A stretch of DNA of 64,000 nucleotides from Cohnella xylanilytica (lineage in GTDB: Bacteria > Bacillota > Bacilli > Paenibacillales > Paenibacillaceae), in contig NZ_JACJVR010000020.1 of assembly GCF_014212175.1 (NCBI RefSeq), forward strand, positions 1 to 64,000. The letters run 5' to 3'. The notes beneath the pieces are model-generated. The model searched no databases. It was not told the DNA's origin and saw only the letters and a program-made list of their open reading frames with translations. The position numbers were made by a program, and so were the translations under genes. This document shows positions 26,132 to 35,486 of the stretch, one piece after another; position 1 is the stretch's first letter, and every line of letters starts with the position of its first letter.

Positions 26132-26474
26132 TCCTTCTACAGAGAAAGAAAAAGAAAGGGGGGCCGGCGCCAGATTCATGAATGTGAACCAACTCCTTTG
26201 GAGTTTTCTGTATGTGTAATCCCTTGCGGGACAAGGGATTACAGGTTCCATACAGGTTATACAGAAAACTCTTCACATCTAAAACTGGCAAAAAGTCTTG
26301 GCCGGCGTGAGTCGCCGGATAAGTCGCAAGTGACAGATAGGATGGAGAAGGAGGAGAAGAATATTGCAGGGGATAAGCAACTTGGAGAGTTTTCTGTATG
26401 ACTGTATGGCCTTGTGCCGCAAGGCTTTTCGGGATTGTTTACTGTATGAGATTCCTGAATGTGTTTTCTGTATG
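26132..26474 (+). repeat. Iteron-like block, left copy
   Basis: Contains, in order: an AT/GA-rich start, ATTCATGAAT (26174-26183), CTGTATG (26208), a perfect 11-bp palindrome GTAATCCCTTG/CAAGGGATTAC (26216-26242), CATACAG (26249), TATACAG (26258), a GC-rich stem, a GGAGAAGGAGGAG run, then CTGTATG at 26394, 26402, 26452 and 26468. The same elements occur in the same order, reverse-complemented, at 38861-39217. No gene is supported here; frames that cross it are chance openings. Likely replication or recombination site of the island. Confidence 0.8.
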
Positions 26475-26526
26475 AGCGGATTGAATATCGGAACAATTCC
26501 CGAATAACCAGACATTGTGAAATCCT

Positions 26527-26555
26527 TCACTATCGACTCGGCGCATGGTATGATT
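26527..26555 (+). promoter_or_regulatory. Promoter upstream of the second HTH gene
   Basis: TTCACT, 17-base spacer, TATGAT; transcription would start near 26562, just before a GAGGTGATT ribosome-binding site. Confidence 0.5.
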
Positions 26556-26576
26556 TCCTTGTGAGGTGATTTAGTT

Positions 26577-26669
26577 TGGCAACGATTTATACTCTTTCCG
26601 AAGTGGGAAAATATTTCGGTGACTGTATAGCGCTCGTTTTTGCAAGTTCGTAACGACCGGGAGGGTTAG
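26577..26669 (+). CDS. Possible 30-residue leader peptide or HTH remnant
   Basis: TTG start with GAGGTGATT upstream; the first residues ATIYTLSEVGKYFG resemble the opening of an excisionase-type HTH, after which similarity stops. It ends three bases before the start of the next HTH gene and overlaps its ribosome-binding site, so it could be a coupling leader or the stump of a decayed HTH gene. Confidence 0.3.
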
Positions 26670-26672
26670 ATT

Positions 26673-27077
26673 GTGGAGGAAGAAGTTCAGAATTCGCGTG
26701 TATTTTCACTCGATGAAGTTGCCGAGGCACTCGATGTTTCGACCACAGCAATCCAACAATGGATCCATGAGGGGCGGTTTCTCGGCGTTCAGCGTGAAAC
26801 GTGCAATGTGATGCCCGCAAATACGGCTTTTCGATTGCAAGACGGAAGCGTCATCTCCCTTTTGGAGTTGGTGAGGCAGTATTCGGAATCAGGCCGATCC
26901 TTTGCAGATGACGATGAGAAGGCGCTCCTCGAAATCGAGATTCAAGCACTAAGAGATAAGTACCAAAGTGAATTTGAGGAAGTCTACGCCACCGTACAGA
27001 CCCCCGAGGCAGAAAGTGATGCCTCCAGGTGGCACTTCTACCTTCGTCGGTACAAGGACTTACAGAGCCGCGGTTGA
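26673..27077 (+). CDS. HTH DNA-binding protein, orphan antitoxin-like paralogue
   Basis: A 134-residue protein: HTH VFSLDEVAEALDVSTTAIQQ at residues 10-30 followed by IHEGRFLG, then an acidic helical tail ending SDASRWHFYLRRYKDL. Both parts match the HTH protein at 22239-22868 (FSTGELARIFGV..., IDEGRFLG, RDASIWLALLDELRDM), but no toxin gene follows. GTG start eight bases after GGAGG. It precedes the restriction-modification operon and could regulate it or bind the nearby iteron-like repeats. Confidence 0.65.
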   Translation: MEEEVQNSRVFSLDEVAEALDVSTTAIQQWIHEGRFLGVQRETCNVMPANTAFRLQDGSVISLLELVRQYSESGRSFADDDEKALLEIEIQALRDKYQSEFEEVYATVQTPEAESDASRWHFYLRRYKDLQSRG

Positions 27078-27087
27078 TGCCGCGGCT
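27066..27087 (+). terminator. Hairpin overlapping the HTH stop codon
   Basis: AGCCGCGG and CCGCGGCT pair around TTGATG; the following sequence is only moderately T-rich, so it may be an attenuator between the HTH gene and hsdM. Confidence 0.45.
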
Positions 27088-27263
27088 GCACTATTTATTC
27101 GGGCAGTTATGGAATCATGCCGCCATAGCAGGACTTTTGTCGGATTCCGTAGAATTTGAAAGGATGGGAAAGTGAAACAGCGCGTTGCGAACATCCGTTT
27201 GCTGACGAGGTGTTGTCGCGTGCTGACGTTATGATCAAATCAATACCATACTTGGAGGTCCTT

Positions 27264-28751
27264 ATGGCAAAACTGACGCAGCAGCAACTCGAATCGCATT
27301 TATGGGCAGCCGCGGATATCCTGCGCGGTTCTATTGATAGTAGTGATTATAAGCAGTACATCTTCGGCATGCTTTTCCTCAAGCGGCTCAATGACGTGTT
27401 TGTGGAGAAAGCCGAAATGATTCAGCGTGAAGAAGGCGAGGACTACGGTTGGACGGATCGAGACGAGCACCAGTTCTTCGTACCCGAACGGGCGCGTTGG
27501 GAAAGTCTCAAGAAGATTACCGTAGACGTCGGGGATGCGATTAACAAGGCGTTCGAGGCGCTTGAAGAAGAGAACAGTTCCCTTGAAGGGGTATTGACCC
27601 CCATCGACTTCAACGACAAGGGGCGGTTGTCCGATGCAACGATTGTGAAATTGGTGCAGCATTTCGATTCGTTACGATTGGGCAATGAAGAACTGTCCGA
27701 GCCGGACATGCTTGGCCGGGCCTATGAATACTTGATCAAGATGTTCGCGGACGACGCTGGCAAGAAGGGCGGCGAATTCTACACGCCCACGCAAATGGTG
27801 AAACTGATCGTTCACCTTATCAAGCCTGAAGAAGGCATGCGTGTTATGGATCCGACATGCGGCAGCGCCGGTATGCTTGTCCAAGTGGTTGACTACATCA
27901 AGTCCAAGGGTGGCAATCCGCGCAACCTCACTCTTCATGGGCAAGAGAAGAACCTTAACACCTGGTCGATTTCGAAGATGAACTTGCTCTTGCACGGATT
28001 GAGCGACCACCGCATCGAGCGCGGCGATACGATTCGCGACCCGAAACTGGTCGAAGACGGCGAACTGATGCTCTACGACCGCGTTATCGCCAATCCGCCG
28101 TTTTCGCTCGCCAACTGGGGCCGCGAAGAAGCAGAGACCGACGGCTACGGACGTTTTCGCTTTGGAATTCCCCCAAAGGACAAAGGTGATCTGGCATTCG
28201 TCCAGCATATGATCGCTTCGCTCAACCACAAGGGCAAGGCCGGCGTCGTGATGCCCCACGGTGTGCTTTTCCGTGGCGGGGCAGAAGGCGCGATCCGCAA
28301 AGAGATTCTCGATGAGGATCTGATTGAAGCGATTGTCGGCTTGCCGTCCAACCTCTTTTATGGCACGGGCATTCCGGCTTGTATTGTCATCATCAATCGC
28401 GACAAGAAGAATGATCCGGCCAAGGCAGGCAAGGTTCTGTTTATTGATGCTTCCCGAGAATATCAGGAAGGTAAAAATCAGAACACGCTGCGAGATCAGG
28501 ACATAGAGAAGATCGAAGCGACTTATGATGCATGGCAGGACGTGGAGAAGTATGCCCGGGTCGTGGATCTGAAGGAGATCCGCGATAACGACTTCAACCT
28601 GAACATTGCCCGTTATGTTGATACGGCCGAAGAAGAGGAGCAAATCGATGTGGCCGAGGCGCTTTCCGAACTGCGGCGGTTGGAGAAGGAACGCGAAGAG
28701 GTAGAGGCGGTAATGAACGGATACTTGAGGGAGTTGGGTTTTGGTGAGTAA
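27264..28751 (+). CDS. hsdM: Type I restriction-modification system N6-adenine methyltransferase subunit HsdM
   Basis: Modification subunit, 495 residues. N-terminal HsdM_N helical domain (QLESHLWAAADILRG, YIFGMLFLKRLND), then the gamma-class methyltransferase core: GGEFYTPTQMVKLIV, SAM motif I DPTCGSAGM (Asp near residue 196) and the catalytic NPPF at about 277. ATG eight bases after GGAGG; an upstream in-frame extension was not used. With HsdS it methylates host sites and with HsdR forms the restriction complex. Overlaps hsdS by 8 bases. Confidence 0.95.
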   Translation: MAKLTQQQLESHLWAAADILRGSIDSSDYKQYIFGMLFLKRLNDVFVEKAEMIQREEGEDYGWTDRDEHQFFVPERARWESLKKITVDVGDAINKAFEALEEENSSLEGVLTPIDFNDKGRLSDATIVKLVQHFDSLRLGNEELSEPDMLGRAYEYLIKMFADDAGKKGGEFYTPTQMVKLIVHLIKPEEGMRVMDPTCGSAGMLVQVVDYIKSKGGNPRNLTLHGQEKNLNTWSISKMNLLLHGLSDHRIERGDTIRDPKLVEDGELMLYDRVIANPPFSLANWGREEAETDGYGRFRFGIPPKDKGDLAFVQHMIASLNHKGKAGVVMPHGVLFRGGAEGAIRKEILDEDLIEAIVGLPSNLFYGTGIPACIVIINRDKKNDPAKAGKVLFIDASREYQEGKNQNTLRDQDIEKIEATYDAWQDVEKYARVVDLKEIRDNDFNLNIARYVDTAEEEEQIDVAEALSELRRLEKEREEVEAVMNGYLRELGFGE

Positions 28752-30069
28752 GGATGATCGAGGTAAAGTTGAAATCCCAAATGAGTGGAAGGTAGAAAGC
28801 CTGGGGAATTTGTTTGAGTTTTATGGGGGGATGCCGTTTTCACGGTCTGCGTTAGGAGATAGCGGATTCCTTTACTTGCACTACGGCGACATTCATAAAA
28901 GAGGAAATGGGAAATTTGATGTTGCCAAAGATTCTGCTTGGTTGCCAAGAGTCGATATATCAATCGAAGAAGTGAAAGAAAATGCTCTTCTACATGATGG
29001 GGACCTTGTATTTGCAGATGCATCGGAAGACTATGACGGTATAGGGAAAAGTGTTGTAATTGAAAATAAGAGCGGCGAAACTTTTGTCTCGGGACTACAC
29101 ACTATTATTGCCAAAGGAAGCAGTAAAGAACTTGATCTCAATTTTAAGAGGTACTTTCTTTCTCCTCCTTTTGTGAGGAATCAATTTATTCGAATTGCTA
29201 CCGGAGCAACTGTGTACGGTATTTCAAAAGCAAATATAAAAAAAATAAATGTGTTGGTCCCTCCCCTCTCCGAACAGCGTAAAATCGCATCCATCCTCTC
29301 GTCCGTTGATGAAGCCATCGAGAAAACAGAGGCGATCATCGAGCAGACCGAGAAAGTGAAGAAGGGGCTCATGCAGCGGCTGCTCACGAAAGGAATCGGG
29401 CATACGCGGTTCCAGCAGACGGATATCGGGGAGATACCGGAGGAGTGGAAAATAAATCATGGTTTTATAAAGATTGTCTCAGGCTACGGGTTTCAGGCAA
29501 GTGATTACGTGGAGAAAGGAATCCCTCTTGTAAGAATTAATAATATCGGGTATGGCGAGATGCTTGAGGACGATTTTATATATCTTCCCACACCGTTCGC
29601 AACCGAATATCAAAAGTTTCTTCTCAAAGAAAATGACATAATAATGGCATTAAATAGACCAATTACAAACGGTAAACTCAAAATAGCCATTATAAAAAAT
29701 AAACATGTACCTTCAATACTGTATCAAAGAATTGGTAAGTTGGTATTCGATACTACGAAGTACCACCCGGAATATATCTTTCTGTACTTACAAAGCCCAC
29801 AATTTCTCAAGCAACTTGAAATAACATTTGTTGGCTCTGACCAACCATTCATCAAGAACAGTGAGTTTGCAAAACTCCCATTTGGGATCCCGTCCTTACA
29901 GGAACAGAAGAAAATCGCTGAAATTTTGGGGTCTGTTGACTCGAAACTTAGGGTTGAAAGAGATAAGTATGATAAATTGCTTCGTTCAAAGAATGCCCTC
30001 ATGCAAGTCCTTCTCACCGGCAAAGTCCGGGTGAAAGTCAAAGAAGAGGCCGAGGTGGTGAAAACATGA
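28744..30069 (+). CDS. hsdS: Type I restriction-modification specificity subunit HsdS
   Basis: DNA-recognition subunit, 441 residues, with two target-recognition domains (about 1-155 and 215-380), each followed by a conserved coiled region: PLSEQRKIASILSSVDEAIE and SLQEQKKIAEILGSVDSKL. PEEWK at the start of each half is typical. The recognition domains are distinctly AT-rich compared with hsdM and hsdR, as expected for exchangeable modules. Start GTG at 28744 (a TTG lies one codon upstream) inside the end of hsdM; the stop overlaps the hsdR ATG (ATGA). Confidence 0.94.
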   Translation: MSKDDRGKVEIPNEWKVESLGNLFEFYGGMPFSRSALGDSGFLYLHYGDIHKRGNGKFDVAKDSAWLPRVDISIEEVKENALLHDGDLVFADASEDYDGIGKSVVIENKSGETFVSGLHTIIAKGSSKELDLNFKRYFLSPPFVRNQFIRIATGATVYGISKANIKKINVLVPPLSEQRKIASILSSVDEAIEKTEAIIEQTEKVKKGLMQRLLTKGIGHTRFQQTDIGEIPEEWKINHGFIKIVSGYGFQASDYVEKGIPLVRINNIGYGEMLEDDFIYLPTPFATEYQKFLLKENDIIMALNRPITNGKLKIAIIKNKHVPSILYQRIGKLVFDTTKYHPEYIFLYLQSPQFLKQLEITFVGSDQPFIKNSEFAKLPFGIPSLQEQKKIAEILGSVDSKLRVERDKYDKLLRSKNALMQVLLTGKVRVKVKEEAEVVKT

Positions 30070-33002
30070 CCGAACGATTGGACTGGGCGTACGAGAGCCC
30101 GGTTGAAGAGCGATTGATCGAGCAGTTAGTCGGGCTTGGGTTCGCCTATGTGCCCGCCTCGGAACTGGACAAGGAACGCGAGAGCCAGCGTGAAGTCATT
30201 TTGGAGGACCGCCTGCGGGCTGCCCTCCAGCGGCTCAATCCATGGCTGGACGAGAACAACCTACGCAAAGTATTGCGTGAGGTAACACACTTGGAAGCCG
30301 CGAGTCTCATGGAAGCCAACGAGCAGTTCCATGATAAGGTCGTCAACTACCTCTCTGTCCAGCAGGATCTCGGGAAGGGTAAGAAGAACCAGACCGTTAA
30401 AATCATCGACTTCGACGATCCGACGAGCAACGAGTTCGTTGTCACCAACCAGTTCAGAGTAAATACGCCGACCGGGACGATCATCCCGGATATTGTTGTA
30501 TTCGTAAATGGTATTCCCTTGGCGGTGATCGAGTGCAAGAGCCCGACGATCACGAACCCACAGGCGCAGGCGATCAAGCAACTGATCCGTTATTGGGAAC
30601 AGGCAGAGCGGCTCTTTCACTATAACCTCTGCGTCATTGCGACCTGCAACGAACAGTCCCAGTACGCGACGATTGGGGCCCGGTCGCGGCACTTTGGGGA
30701 GTGGAAGGATCCTTATCCGTTGAAGATCGCCGACGTCGGCGAATCCCCTACAAGACAGGATGTGCTCGTTGCAGGTATGTTCAGCAAAGCCAACTTACTG
30801 GACCTGCTGCGAAACTTCGTCGTATATGAGCCGGAAGGCGGCCGGACGATCAAGAAGTTGGCGCGTTACCAGCAGTTCCGGGCGACGAACAAGGCAATTG
30901 ACCGCATTCTCTCGGCCAAGACTCCCCGAGAACGCGGGGGTGTCGTCTGGGCAACGCAGGGCTCGGGCAAGTCGATCACGATGGTTTATCTATCGGTTAA
31001 ACTGCGCCGCATCGAGCAACTGGAGAATCCGACGATCATCGTCGTAACCGACCGGACGGACCTTGATACGCAGATCTCGAAGACATTCCTTCGCTGCGGC
31101 TTTCCCAACCCGCAACAGGCGAAGACGGTCAAGGAACTTCGGGAACTGCTTCAAGCCGGATCGGGCCGCACGATCATGACGACGATCCAGAAGTTCGAGG
31201 AGTATGTGGACGAGAGCGGTTCCAGGGTGCTTAATGAGGCGCACAACATCTATGCACTCGTTGATGAATCGCACCGCACAAATTATGGGGGTCTTGCCGC
31301 GAACATGCGGGCGGCGCTTCCCAATGCCTGTTTCTTGGCCTTCACCGGTACGCCGATCGACAAGGAAGATAAGTCCACGGTCGCGACGTTCGGGCCTTAC
31401 ATCGACAAGTACACGATTCAGCAGGCCGTAGATGACGGGGCAACGGTGCCGATCTTCTACCAAGGCCGGCTGACGGACATGCACGTACAGGGCGAGTCGC
31501 TGGACAAACTGTTCGACCGCATGTTCCAGGAATACTCCGAAGATGACCGGGAACGAATCAAGAAGCGTTACGCGACCGAAGAAGCAATCACCGGGGCGCC
31601 GCAGCGGATTCGCAAGATCTGTATGGATATCATTGACCATTACGAGACCCACATCGCGCCGAACGGCTTCAAGGCACAAATCGTTGCCATCAACCGGGAA
31701 GCGGCGGTACTTTATAAAGAGATTCTGGATGAACTGAATGGCCCGGAGTCGGTCATTATCTTCTCGGGCGGTAACGATGATGAGGACCGGATGAAAAAAT
31801 ACCATTTGTCCAAGGAGCAGCAAAAGTTATACATTGAACGGTTCAAGAAGCCGCTCAAAGAAGACAAACTGGCGTTTCTTATCTGCGTTGACATGCTGCT
31901 CACTGGATTTGACGCGCCGATCCTTCAGGCGATGTACCTGGACAAGCCGCTCAAAGAGCACAATCTGCTCCAGGCGATAGCGCGAACCAACCGGACGTAT
32001 GACGGCAAATCGTACGGCCTCATTATCGATTACTACGGCGTGTCCGGCTTCCTGAAACAAGCGCTGTCGATCTTCACCGATACGGACGTTCAGGGCGCCC
32101 TCAAGCCGATTGATAGCGAACTGCCGCGGCTGCAGACCCGGCATCGGTCGGCAATGCGCTTCTTCGATTATATCCGCAAGGATGATATCGAAGCCTGCAT
32201 GAAAGTGCTGGAGCCCGAGGACGTACGCAATGAGTTCGATGTCGCCTTCAAGAAATTCGCGGAGAGCATGGACATGGTGATGCCCAATCCCGCGGCGATT
32301 CCGTATCGAGAAGATCTCAAATTCCTGGGGAAAGTGCGCCAATATGCCAAGCAGCGGTTCCGCGACCCCGAAATGGACATTTCCGACTGCGGCGAGAAGG
32401 TCAAGCAACTGATCAAGGAACACCTCATCGCCCAGAAGATCGAGATCTTGCATGACCCGGTGGACATCCTCTCCAGCAAATTCAAAAAGAAACTGGACGA
32501 GGCCCAATCCGACGAAGCCAAGGCGTCCGAGATGGAGCACGCCATCAAGCACGAGATTCGGGTAAAACTGCAGGAGAACCCCGTCTACTACACGTCGCTT
32601 CGCGAACGTCTGGAGCAGATTCTGGCGAACTACAAGCAGCGCCGTATCGATGACAAGGAGAAAGCCGAGCAACTGCAAAAGTTGATCGACGAACTCCGTA
32701 ACCGCTCGAAGACGATCGAGGACGAAGGCTTCGAGCCTCACGAGTATCCGTTCTACCAGTTGATCAAGCAAGAGATGTGGTCCGAGTACGAGAACAATGA
32801 CGACATCAAGGAACTGACCCGCACGCTACTTGCCGAGATCGATAATCTCTTCGTCATCGAGTGGACGCAGAAAGAAGACGTGAAACGTGAAATGCGCTCC
32901 CGCCTGAAGAAGAAACTGCGGATCAGTCGATGCGATCGCGAAAAGGTGGAATGGCTCCCTGGGGAGATCGTGAAGTTGGCGGAGGTTCATTTCCGGAAAT
33001 GA
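30066..33002 (+). CDS. hsdR: Type I restriction endonuclease subunit HsdR
   Basis: ATP-dependent translocating nuclease, 978 residues. N-terminal PD-(D/E)XK domain with Asp near 142 (IIPDIVVF) and ECK near 156-158; helicase motor with Walker A TQGSGKS near 297, DESH at about 400, TGTPID and the QAIARTNRTY motif; long helical C-terminal domain for binding the methylase. All catalytic motifs are intact, so the system is probably active. It begins within the hsdS stop (ATGA) and its own stop overlaps the next start (ATGA). Confidence 0.95.
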   Translation: MTERLDWAYESPVEERLIEQLVGLGFAYVPASELDKERESQREVILEDRLRAALQRLNPWLDENNLRKVLREVTHLEAASLMEANEQFHDKVVNYLSVQQDLGKGKKNQTVKIIDFDDPTSNEFVVTNQFRVNTPTGTIIPDIVVFVNGIPLAVIECKSPTITNPQAQAIKQLIRYWEQAERLFHYNLCVIATCNEQSQYATIGARSRHFGEWKDPYPLKIADVGESPTRQDVLVAGMFSKANLLDLLRNFVVYEPEGGRTIKKLARYQQFRATNKAIDRILSAKTPRERGGVVWATQGSGKSITMVYLSVKLRRIEQLENPTIIVVTDRTDLDTQISKTFLRCGFPNPQQAKTVKELRELLQAGSGRTIMTTIQKFEEYVDESGSRVLNEAHNIYALVDESHRTNYGGLAANMRAALPNACFLAFTGTPIDKEDKSTVATFGPYIDKYTIQQAVDDGATVPIFYQGRLTDMHVQGESLDKLFDRMFQEYSEDDRERIKKRYATEEAITGAPQRIRKICMDIIDHYETHIAPNGFKAQIVAINREAAVLYKEILDELNGPESVIIFSGGNDDEDRMKKYHLSKEQQKLYIERFKKPLKEDKLAFLICVDMLLTGFDAPILQAMYLDKPLKEHNLLQAIARTNRTYDGKSYGLIIDYYGVSGFLKQALSIFTDTDVQGALKPIDSELPRLQTRHRSAMRFFDYIRKDDIEACMKVLEPEDVRNEFDVAFKKFAESMDMVMPNPAAIPYREDLKFLGKVRQYAKQRFRDPEMDISDCGEKVKQLIKEHLIAQKIEILHDPVDILSSKFKKKLDEAQSDEAKASEMEHAIKHEIRVKLQENPVYYTSLRERLEQILANYKQRRIDDKEKAEQLQKLIDELRNRSKTIEDEGFEPHEYPFYQLIKQEMWSEYENNDDIKELTRTLLAEIDNLFVIEWTQKEDVKREMRSRLKKKLRISRCDREKVEWLPGEIVKLAEVHFRK

Positions 33003-33553
33003 TCGAGGAAGTCCAATTGGTTTATTATGGAGCGCAGGCGGGCGGTTATTTGGAGGCACGGTTGATGCCGCGCGGGATCTTTTTGAATGACTCAAGTCTT
33101 TTCCCCGGCGGCAGGATGGTTCCTTTACCTCCTCGGGAGTATGAAGACTTATCCACCGTACTGCAGCATGCCCCGTATCAGGCTTGGAATGACCGCTACG
33201 AGGCGAACGTGACAGACATTCCAAGCGTGCGGCTGACCATCCTTGAGAACGGCCAGAAACGTACAATTTCTTGCGACATCGGCGAGGGGCCGGAAGCCCT
33301 TCAGCGTGTGGTTCGCTGGATCCAGAGATTGGTATACAGCGTCAGCCGGGAACACGATATAGAGCAAACACGCACTGTCGCCGTAGTAGCATCTTTCCTG
33401 GGTGTATCGGAGACCGCTATCGTTGAGGCCGTTCGCGCTGGAAGACTTCGAGCATACATCATCGAGGAAAGTGGGATTGGTCAGTACCGCTTGCCGGTCG
33501 AACAGTTTCAGCGGCTTGTACTGGGCGGGGGCACAACCAAGAGGCGAAAGTGA
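32999..33553 (+). CDS. Unknown protein with C-terminal HTH, coupled to hsdR
   Basis: A 184-residue protein starting inside the hsdR stop (ATGA). The N-terminal ~115 residues (VQLVYYGAQAGGYLEARLMP ... EGPEALQRVVRWIQRL) form a domain that recurs in the protein at 35811-36209 (same order of aromatic, W/Y-x-x and EGPxxLxxVxxxIQxL motifs). The C-terminal ~55 residues are an excisionase/MerR-like HTH (VAVVASFLGVSETAIVEAVR). Tight coupling to hsdR suggests control or inhibition of restriction, but this is inference. Confidence 0.6.
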   Translation: MIEEVQLVYYGAQAGGYLEARLMPRGIFLNDSSLFPGGRMVPLPPREYEDLSTVLQHAPYQAWNDRYEANVTDIPSVRLTILENGQKRTISCDIGEGPEALQRVVRWIQRLVYSVSREHDIEQTRTVAVVASFLGVSETAIVEAVRAGRLRAYIIEESGIGQYRLPVEQFQRLVLGGGTTKRRK

Positions 33554-33554
33554 C

Positions 33555-34286
33555 CTATTCCAGCGTCAACGTCGGTCCGTTCACCCGCAGCCACTCTTTA
33601 CGTTCCTCGTAATCCGGCAATATCCCTCGAACCAGTCGCCAGAAGTCGGCGGAATGGTCGGGGACTTTCATATGAGCCAGTTCATGGACAAGTACATAGT
33701 CGATGACCCGCGCAGGGGCCATCACGAGCCGCCAGTTGATCAAGATATCGCCGGTTTTCGTGCAGGAGCCCCAGCGCATTTTTTGTTCTTTCAGCGTAAG
33801 CCCTGTTGGCTGGACGCCGAGCAATTTGGCGAAACGGATCAGCCGTTCCTTCAGTTTCACCGATCCGAATGAAATGTACCACTCCTGGAAAGCATTTCGC
33901 AGCCATTTGCGGCGAGTTTGCTTGTCCCAGTGTTGCGGTATCGTGGCAATGAAGGCGTTCTGACGGAAAGTAAAGTCCGGTTGCTCTATATCGCGCCCTG
34001 TAAGCACTTTCAACCGATACTGGCGCCCGATATACGGGAACTTCTCGCCGCTTACGAACTCCTTCGGGACAGGAGGGCTGGCGATTTCGTTCAATTCGCT
34101 CCACTTCTTAATGATCCAAGGCGCCTTCTTGCGTAGAACAGGCGTCAACTGTTCCGGTGTAACATGGATCGGTGCAGTTACGGTGATGCCTTCCATCCAC
34201 TCGACCGAGATCTTCACGTCGTCGGCTGCTTCGGTCGTGATGAGGTCGTAATCAAATGTTGAGTTGCCGTATGTAAAGAAGGGCAT
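33555..34286 (-). CDS. YgjP-like metallopeptidase (DUF45/WLM-type)
   Basis: A 243-residue protein with the zinc signature HELAHMKVPDHSADFW near the C-terminus (His, His, downstream His) and the family motif RWGSCTKTGDILINWRL before it. YgjP-type genes are very often found beside type I restriction genes, as here, but their role there is unclear. The ATG at 34286 lies behind AAGGAGG; it is divergent from the nuclease gene at 34360, sharing a 73-base promoter region containing TATTATACC-like sequences. It converges on the hsdR-coupled gene with only one base between. Confidence 0.85.
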   Translation of the reverse strand: MPFFTYGNSTFDYDLITTEAADDVKISVEWMEGITVTAPIHVTPEQLTPVLRKKAPWIIKKWSELNEIASPPVPKEFVSGEKFPYIGRQYRLKVLTGRDIEQPDFTFRQNAFIATIPQHWDKQTRRKWLRNAFQEWYISFGSVKLKERLIRFAKLLGVQPTGLTLKEQKMRWGSCTKTGDILINWRLVMAPARVIDYVLVHELAHMKVPDHSADFWRLVRGILPDYEERKEWLRVNGPTLTLE

Positions 34287-34359
34287 GGCTCCTCCTTCAG
34301 GGGAACGTTTGTTTGATCTATTATACCATTTATACGTTACGATCATAAGGGCGGTGGGC

Positions 34360-35448
34360 ATGTTGAGAATATGGCAAATTGCGGCAGGTGATGGGGCCCG
34401 CGACTATTCGAAGGTGTTTTTGGAACATGACATCATGTTCATGAGCCCTGGCAGTTTTGGTCCAATTGGCGAGAACAAGGATCGCTATTACGCAAACAAT
34501 GTATCAAAAGAAATGGTACAGCAGATTGCAAATTTTTGTTCAGAACCTAAAACAGGAGATTACGTGTTACTTCGAACCGGAAAACGTGTCCTAGCCATCG
34601 GTCGAATTCCTGATCACCCGGACGACCAATACTTTTGGTCCGACGCTTTTGGCGACGTACTTGGTTGGGATTCACAGCATTGTAGACGGGTTCAGTGGGA
34701 GACCGGTTTGATCAATCACTTGGACTCGGAACAAACCGCGTTGAAACCACTCTTTGCCAATTACAAGCAGCAAAGAACGATCACGATGGTTCATGAGGAT
34801 CGTATCAGTAAGTTACTTCAGGGGGTCTCTTTTCCAAAACGTTCATTGAGGCCTCTCCCAACTGTGGATTCGAAAGAATTATCCTCTCGGGAACTGGGCG
34901 AGGAATTATTCGCAGCCGGTTTGGCGAATGACTCGGTCGAACGAGTGGTTCAGACGATGGAGCGGATACGGCGTTTATCAAAGTGGTATGAGAAACAAGC
35001 CGATCGGAAACGACCGTCGGAGCATGAAATTGTGGCTCATATGATTGCCCCTCTCATGCTTGGCCTCGGATGGTCAGAGCAACTCATGCCGATCGAATGG
35101 AACCGGACAGATATTGCTTTCTTCAACCGTCCGCCATCCTCGGAGAAAGACTATCAGAACTGTGTGATGATATGCGAATGCAAAGGCAGCGGGTCAGCCC
35201 TTGAGCCTGCTTATGTGCAAGCCAAGAACTATATCGATAAATTGCCGCTTCCAAACTGCACCCGGATCATTACAACGGATGGCTGCAGGTTGTTTATGTA
35301 CAAGCGTCCCGGAGATCATTGGCCCGAGGAACTGGATCCGATTGGATATGTGAATCTATCATCCATTCGGAGAGAAAATATTTATCCATTCGGCACGTCA
35401 GGGGTGAAGACTCTGATTGAGTTGATCCCTTGGAATGTAATGCAGTGA
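34360..35448 (+). CDS. Nuclease candidate: PUA/EVE-like N-terminal domain + HsdR_N-type PD-(D/E)XK domain
   Basis: A 362-residue protein. The N-terminal 90 residues (LRIWQIAAGDGARDYS, GDYVLLRTGKRVLAIGRI) look like the PUA/EVE-like modules that read modified bases in methylation-dependent restriction enzymes. The C-terminal half has the nuclease signature: Asp at about 251 (RTDIAFF), E273-C-K275 (MICECKGSG) and the downstream Gln in YVQAKNY, as in HsdR N-terminal domains. A helical linker with GEELFAAGL lies between. Gene order next to hsdR suggests a type IV-like restriction or stand-alone defence enzyme. Fold assignments are from motif reading only. Confidence 0.6.
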   Translation: MLRIWQIAAGDGARDYSKVFLEHDIMFMSPGSFGPIGENKDRYYANNVSKEMVQQIANFCSEPKTGDYVLLRTGKRVLAIGRIPDHPDDQYFWSDAFGDVLGWDSQHCRRVQWETGLINHLDSEQTALKPLFANYKQQRTITMVHEDRISKLLQGVSFPKRSLRPLPTVDSKELSSRELGEELFAAGLANDSVERVVQTMERIRRLSKWYEKQADRKRPSEHEIVAHMIAPLMLGLGWSEQLMPIEWNRTDIAFFNRPPSSEKDYQNCVMICECKGSGSALEPAYVQAKNYIDKLPLPNCTRIITTDGCRLFMYKRPGDHWPEELDPIGYVNLSSIRRENIYPFGTSGVKTLIELIPWNVMQ

Positions 35449-35486
35449 TCTTGGGAATTACATGTCTCCCAAAGGAGTTTGAAGAG

